NCBI RefSeq assembly: GCF_001591345.1
Contig: NZ_BCUS01000059.1
Location: 1 to 37,409, forward strand
Direction: 5' to 3'
Source of the DNA: Variovorax boronicumulans NBRC 103145
GTDB taxonomy: Bacteria > Pseudomonadota > Gammaproteobacteria > Burkholderiales > Burkholderiaceae_C
Length of the DNA: 37,409 nt
Position 1 is the stretch's first letter; the number at the start of each line of letters is the position of its first letter. The notes beneath the pieces were generated by a model. It saw nothing but the letters and a program-made list of their open reading frames with translations. It did no database searches and was not told the origin of the DNA. A program made the translations under genes and the position numbers. This document shows, piece after piece, positions 34,569 to 37,409 of the stretch.

Positions 34569-34595
34569 TGTCGATCCGTGGCCCGCTCGCGCGAC
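34569..34595 (+). promoter_or_regulatory. Candidate ECF42-type promoter upstream of the YciI pair
   Basis: TGTCGA (34569-34574), 17-bp spacer, CGAC (34592-34595) matches the promoter I recall for ECF42 sigma factors (-35 TGTCGA, -10 CGA/TC). It lies 63 bp before the ATG of the first DGPF-domain gene; a sigma factor of that group is encoded 2 kb downstream. Confidence 0.6.
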
Positions 34596-34658
34596 GTGTG
34601 AACAGGAGCACGCAGATTCCGGCGTCTCCCGATCCCACCCACTTTCAGGAGAAACGAC

Positions 34659-35081
34659 ATGCGATTCATGGTTCTGGTCAAGGCGAGCAAGGATTCCGAA
34701 GCCGGCGTGATGCCGAGCACCGAGCTCCTCACCGAGATGGGCCGGTTCAACGAAGAACTGGTCAAGGCCGGCGTGCTGCTGGCGGGCGAGGGGCTGCACC
34801 CGTCGTCCAAGGGCGCGCGCGTGCGCTGCGAAGGCAAGAAGCGCACCGTCATCGACGGCCCCTTCACCGAGACGAAGGAGTTGCTCGCGGGCTTCTGGCT
34901 GCTGCAGGTCAAGTCGAAGGAAGAAGCCATCGAGTGGATCAAGCGCAGCCCCTTCCAGGAAGGCGAGATCGAGATCCGCCAGGTCTTCGAGGCCACCGAT
35001 TTCGGCGAGGCCATGACGCCCGAGCTGCTGGCCCAGGAAGACCGCCTGCGCGCCGAGTCGGCCGCCAAGGCCGGCCGCTGA
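34659..35081 (+). CDS. YciI/DGPF-domain protein (copy 1)
   Basis: A 140-residue protein of the YCII-related (DGPF) family: MRFMVLVKASKDSEAG, ELVKAGVLLAGEGLHPSSKG, the DGPFTETKELLAGFWLL signature (DGPF near residue 66) and IEIRQVFEATDFGEAM. CAGGAG precedes the ATG. The fold is a small ferredoxin-like dimer; catalytic activity in DGPF proteins is generally unproven. Genes of this family are commonly linked to ECF42 sigma factors, as here. Confidence 0.92.
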   Translation: MRFMVLVKASKDSEAGVMPSTELLTEMGRFNEELVKAGVLLAGEGLHPSSKGARVRCEGKKRTVIDGPFTETKELLAGFWLLQVKSKEEAIEWIKRSPFQEGEIEIRQVFEATDFGEAMTPELLAQEDRLRAESAAKAGR

Positions 35082-35112
35082 ACTTCATCCATTCCTCGAA
35101 GGAGAAACGATC

Positions 35113-35532
35113 ATGCGATTCATGCTGCTGATGATTCCCCACGGCTACGAAAGCGCCGCGCCCGGCACGGTGCCCGACGACGTCGAACGCGTGGGGTCGA
35201 TGATGGCCTTCAACGAGTCCCTGCAGAAGGCCGGCGTGCTGATCGGCTGCGAGGGCCTGCACCCGCCGTCGATGGGTGCGCGCGTGAGCTTTCCGGGCGG
35301 CAAGCCGAAGGTGGTTGACGGCCCCTTCGCCGAGGCCAAGGAAGTGCTGGGCGGCTACTGGCTGATCGACGTCGCCTCGCGCGCCGAGGCCATCGAATGG
35401 GCGAGCCGCTGCCCGGGCAGCGAGAACGAGGTCATCGAGATCCGTCAGGTGCAGGAGGTGGAGGACTTCTCGCCCGAGGTGCAGGACGTGGCGAGCGAGT
35501 TCACGTCGATGCAGCAGACGCTGAAGAAGTGA
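35113..35532 (+). CDS. YciI/DGPF-domain protein (copy 2)
   Basis: A 139-residue paralogue of the preceding gene: MRFMLLMIPHGYESAAPG, SLQKAGVLIGCEGLHPPSMG, VDGPFAEAKEVLGGYWLIDV and VIEIRQVQEVEDFSPEV. It sits 31 bp downstream behind AAGGAGAAACGATC, a leader very like that of copy 1, so the two form an operon and probably arose by tandem duplication. Only 7 bp separate it from the convergent gene. Confidence 0.92.
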   Translation: MRFMLLMIPHGYESAAPGTVPDDVERVGSMMAFNESLQKAGVLIGCEGLHPPSMGARVSFPGGKPKVVDGPFAEAKEVLGGYWLIDVASRAEAIEWASRCPGSENEVIEIRQVQEVEDFSPEVQDVASEFTSMQQTLKK

Positions 35533-35539
35533 GCCGACC

Positions 35540-36535
35540 CTAGTCTTCCCGCACCAGCCGGATGCCCACCAGCGTGTAGCGCGTGTCCGGCGCATTCCAG
35601 TTGCGGTACGACGAGCGGGCATAGAAAGCCCAGGTGTGCCAGGAGCCGCCGCGGCGCACGCGCACGGTGCCCGTGGCGGGGCCCTGGGGGTCGTCGACCG
35701 GTGAGCGCGCGTAGTATTCGTCGCCATGCCAGTCGGCCACCCACTCCCACGCATTGCCGTGCATGTCGTAGAGGCCCCAGGCGTTCGGCGCGAAGCTGCC
35801 GACCGGGGCGGTGAAGGCAAAACCGTCGTCGCCTGCGAGCGCCATCGCGCGCCAGCGCGGCCAGTGGGCGGCGCTGCGCGTGTCGAACACATTGGCCCCG
35901 CGCAGCAGCGTGGCCGGATCGTCCCCCGTGCTGTAGCGCGTGCGCGTGCCGGCGCGGCAGGCGTACTCCCACTCGGCCTCGGTCGGCAGGCGGTAGCGCC
36001 GGCCCTCCGTCGTGCTCAGCCATGCGGCCAGCGCCTGCGCGTCGTTCCAGCTCACGTTGACGACCGGGTGGTCGTCGCCCTGCGCGAAGCCCGGGTTGCG
36101 CCACGAGTAGCGCGGGTCGCGGCCTTCGAAGGCGTCGCCGCGCCGCGTGGTGGCGGGGTCGTAGTCGGCGCGCCAGCCGTAGCCGCCGGTGCCGTCGGCC
36201 ACCGATTCGGGCACGTGGCCCGAGGCCTCGAGGAAGCGCCGGAACTGGCCCACCGTCACCTCGTGCCGGCCCATCCAGAACGCCCGCGTGATGCGCACCT
36301 TGTGCACCGGCCCTTCGTCGGCCAGCTGGGTGAAGCGTTCCTTGGGCAGTTGGGGGTAGTCGCGTGCCAGCGCCTCGGGCGGCTCGTCGCTGCCCATGAG
36401 GAATTCGCCGGCCGGCAATCGCACGAAGGCCATGCCCAGGCTGTTGCGTTCCACGGCGAGGTCGTCCGCCCGGGCGCCCCCGCAGGCGAGGCCGAACGCG
36501 AAACCCAGGCTCCACAAGACGAGGCGTGGTGTCAT
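35540..36535 (-). CDS. Exported formylglycine-generating-enzyme-fold protein lacking the catalytic Cys pair
   Basis: A 331-residue protein with a signal peptide (cleavage near ARA-DD, residue 23) and a full SUMF1/FGE-sulfatase domain. Visible segments are FVRLPAGEFLMGSDE, ITRAFWMGRHEVTVGQFRRFLE, PVVNVSWNDAQALAAWLS, YRLPTEAEWEYACRAGT, GLYDMHGNAWEWVADW and VRRGGSWHTWAFYARSSYRNW. True FGEs carry two active-site cysteines around that last segment; here those positions are not Cys. The protein is more likely a binding or structural member of the family. It interrupts the YciI/sigma-factor cluster on the opposite strand. Confidence 0.88.
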   Translation of the reverse strand: MTPRLVLWSLGFAFGLACGGARADDLAVERNSLGMAFVRLPAGEFLMGSDEPPEALARDYPQLPKERFTQLADEGPVHKVRITRAFWMGRHEVTVGQFRRFLEASGHVPESVADGTGGYGWRADYDPATTRRGDAFEGRDPRYSWRNPGFAQGDDHPVVNVSWNDAQALAAWLSTTEGRRYRLPTEAEWEYACRAGTRTRYSTGDDPATLLRGANVFDTRSAAHWPRWRAMALAGDDGFAFTAPVGSFAPNAWGLYDMHGNAWEWVADWHGDEYYARSPVDDPQGPATGTVRVRRGGSWHTWAFYARSSYRNWNAPDTRYTLVGIRLVRED

Positions 36536-36576
36536 GGCCGCATGCTATCCGGCCCGCCGGGCCGCAGCGAGGCCGC

Positions 36577-37409
36577 ATGAGCATCGGACCAGACACCGCC
36601 GCCATCCACCGCGCCATCGAGGCGGTCTGGCGCATCGAGTCCGCGAAGATCATCGCCGCGCTCGCGCGCAAGGTGCGCGACGTGGGCCTGGCCGAAGAGC
36701 TGGCGCAGGACGCGCTGGTGGCCGCGCTCGAGCAGTGGCCCGTCGACGGCGTGCCCGACAACCCCGCCGCCTGGCTCACGCAGGTGGCCAAGCACCGCGC
36801 CCTCGACCGCCTGCGCCACGTGCAGCTGGCCGAGCGCAAGGCGCCCGAGATCGGCCGCGAGCTCGACGCGCTGCACGCCATGGCGCAGGCCGACTTCGCG
36901 CAGGCGGTGGATGCGGCGCTCGACGACGACCTGCTGCGCCTGGTGTTCACCGCCTGCCATCCGGTGCTCTCGACCGAGGCGCGCGTGGCGCTCACGCTGC
37001 GGCTGATGGGCGGCCTCACGACCGACGAGATCGCGCGCGCCTTTCTCGTGCCCGAGGCCACCGTGGCGCAGCGCATCGTGCGTGCCAAGCGCACGCTGGC
37101 CGAGGCGCGCGTGCCCTTCGAGGTGCCGCGCCGCCACGAGCTCGAAGCCCGGCTGGCCTCGGTGCTCGAGGTGCTTTACCTGATCTTCAACGAGGGCTAC
37201 TCGGCCACCGCCGGCGACGACTGGATGCGCCCCGCGCTGTGCGACGAGGCGCTGCGCCTGGGCCGCATCGTGGCCGAGCTGGTGCCCGGCGAGGCCGAGG
37301 CGCACGGGCTGGTCGCGCTGATGGAAATCCAGGCGTCGCGCACCGCCGCGCGCGTGGGGGCCTCGGGCGAACCGGTGCTGCTGCTCGACCAGAACCGCGC
37401 GCGCTGGGA
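36577..37409 (+). CDS. ECF-type RNA polymerase sigma factor (ECF42-like), 5' part
   Basis: An open frame from ATG 36577 runs off the right edge (277 codons visible). Sigma region 2 is visible as AEELAQDALVAALEQWP and AAWLTQVAKHRALDRLR. Region 4 is LRLMGGLTTDEIARAFLVPE followed by TVAQRIVRAKRTLA. A C-terminal extension starts with LEVLYLIFNEGYSATAGDDW and continues in helices (LVALMEIQASRTAAR). The long extension with FNEGYSA is characteristic of the DGPF-linked ECF42 group, whose extension is TPR-like and, as reported, needed for activity; no anti-sigma gene is seen. The ATG lies 41 bp from the divergent FGE-like gene. Confidence 0.9.
   Translation, partial: MSIGPDTAAIHRAIEAVWRIESAKIIAALARKVRDVGLAEELAQDALVAALEQWPVDGVPDNPAAWLTQVAKHRALDRLRHVQLAERKAPEIGRELDALHAMAQADFAQAVDAALDDDLLRLVFTACHPVLSTEARVALTLRLMGGLTTDEIARAFLVPEATVAQRIVRAKRTLAEARVPFEVPRRHELEARLASVLEVLYLIFNEGYSATAGDDWMRPALCDEALRLGRIVAELVPGEAEAHGLVALMEIQASRTAARVGASGEPVLLLDQNRARW

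Noticed and set aside
36511..36529. Lipoprotein signal in the FGE-like protein (FGLACGG)
   Set aside because: The residues before Cys do not fit the lipobox (no Leu at -3); an ordinary cleavage after ARA is better.

Overview
The window looks like chromosomal DNA of a high-GC betaproteobacterium in the Comamonadaceae, most likely Variovorax or a close relative. This is judged from codon use, the kynB-kynU-kynA cluster with a divergent Lrp-type regulator, the rpsT/murJ divergence next to a DUF3579 gene and argD-argF, and the insertion-bearing AcnA. No tRNA, rRNA, CRISPR array, insertion sequence or phage gene was seen. Coding density is high and no gene-free stretch exceeds 300 bp.

Region 1 (1-6996) is a surface-adhesin locus. 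The 3' part of a trimeric autotransporter, with a Ser/Thr-rich repeat stalk of over 950 residues, is followed by an intrinsic terminator. Then come two tandem paralogous DUF2827 proteins that look like GT-B glycosyltransferases, and a small exported protein. These three genes are joined by 4-bp overlaps. The stalk is built only from 14-, 18- and 11-residue units, which are sums of heptads and hendecads. I regard the pairing of a Ser/Thr-rich adhesin with two candidate glycosyltransferases as the best candidate for an undescribed system here.

Region 2 (7119-14183) holds a FadE-like acyl-CoA dehydrogenase whose 3' end overlaps a convergent XRE regulator. That regulator is divergent from a small membrane protein across a perfect 7-3-7 palindrome. 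Aconitase AcnA and a YfcE-type phosphoesterase follow. Region 3 (14199-21202) is a ferrous/ferric iron-uptake island. It contains efeU, efeO, efeB and a second M75-only EfeO-like gene, then feoA, feoB and a small membrane protein with a CxxCxxCxxC cluster. Fur-box-like sequences precede each half.

Region 4 (21208-28339) holds an FAD monooxygenase, a large intergenic inverted repeat, an SMI1/KNR4-like plus ankyrin-like protein, and the tryptophan-to-anthranilate operon kynB-kynU-kynA. The divergent regulator kynR sits behind a dense cluster of overlapping palindromes. A YkgJ-type cysteine-cluster protein and an uncharacterised gene follow.

Region 5 (28374-34536) is housekeeping: argF, argD, DUF3579, rpsT, murJ, a SirB1-like protein and a glyoxalase-like protein. 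Region 6 (34569-37409) has two YciI/DGPF-domain proteins, a formylglycine-generating-enzyme-fold protein lacking the catalytic cysteines, and the start of an ECF sigma factor of the DGPF-linked (ECF42) type, cut by the window end. A sequence matching the recalled ECF42 promoter lies just upstream of the first YciI gene, so the sigma factor may control that pair.
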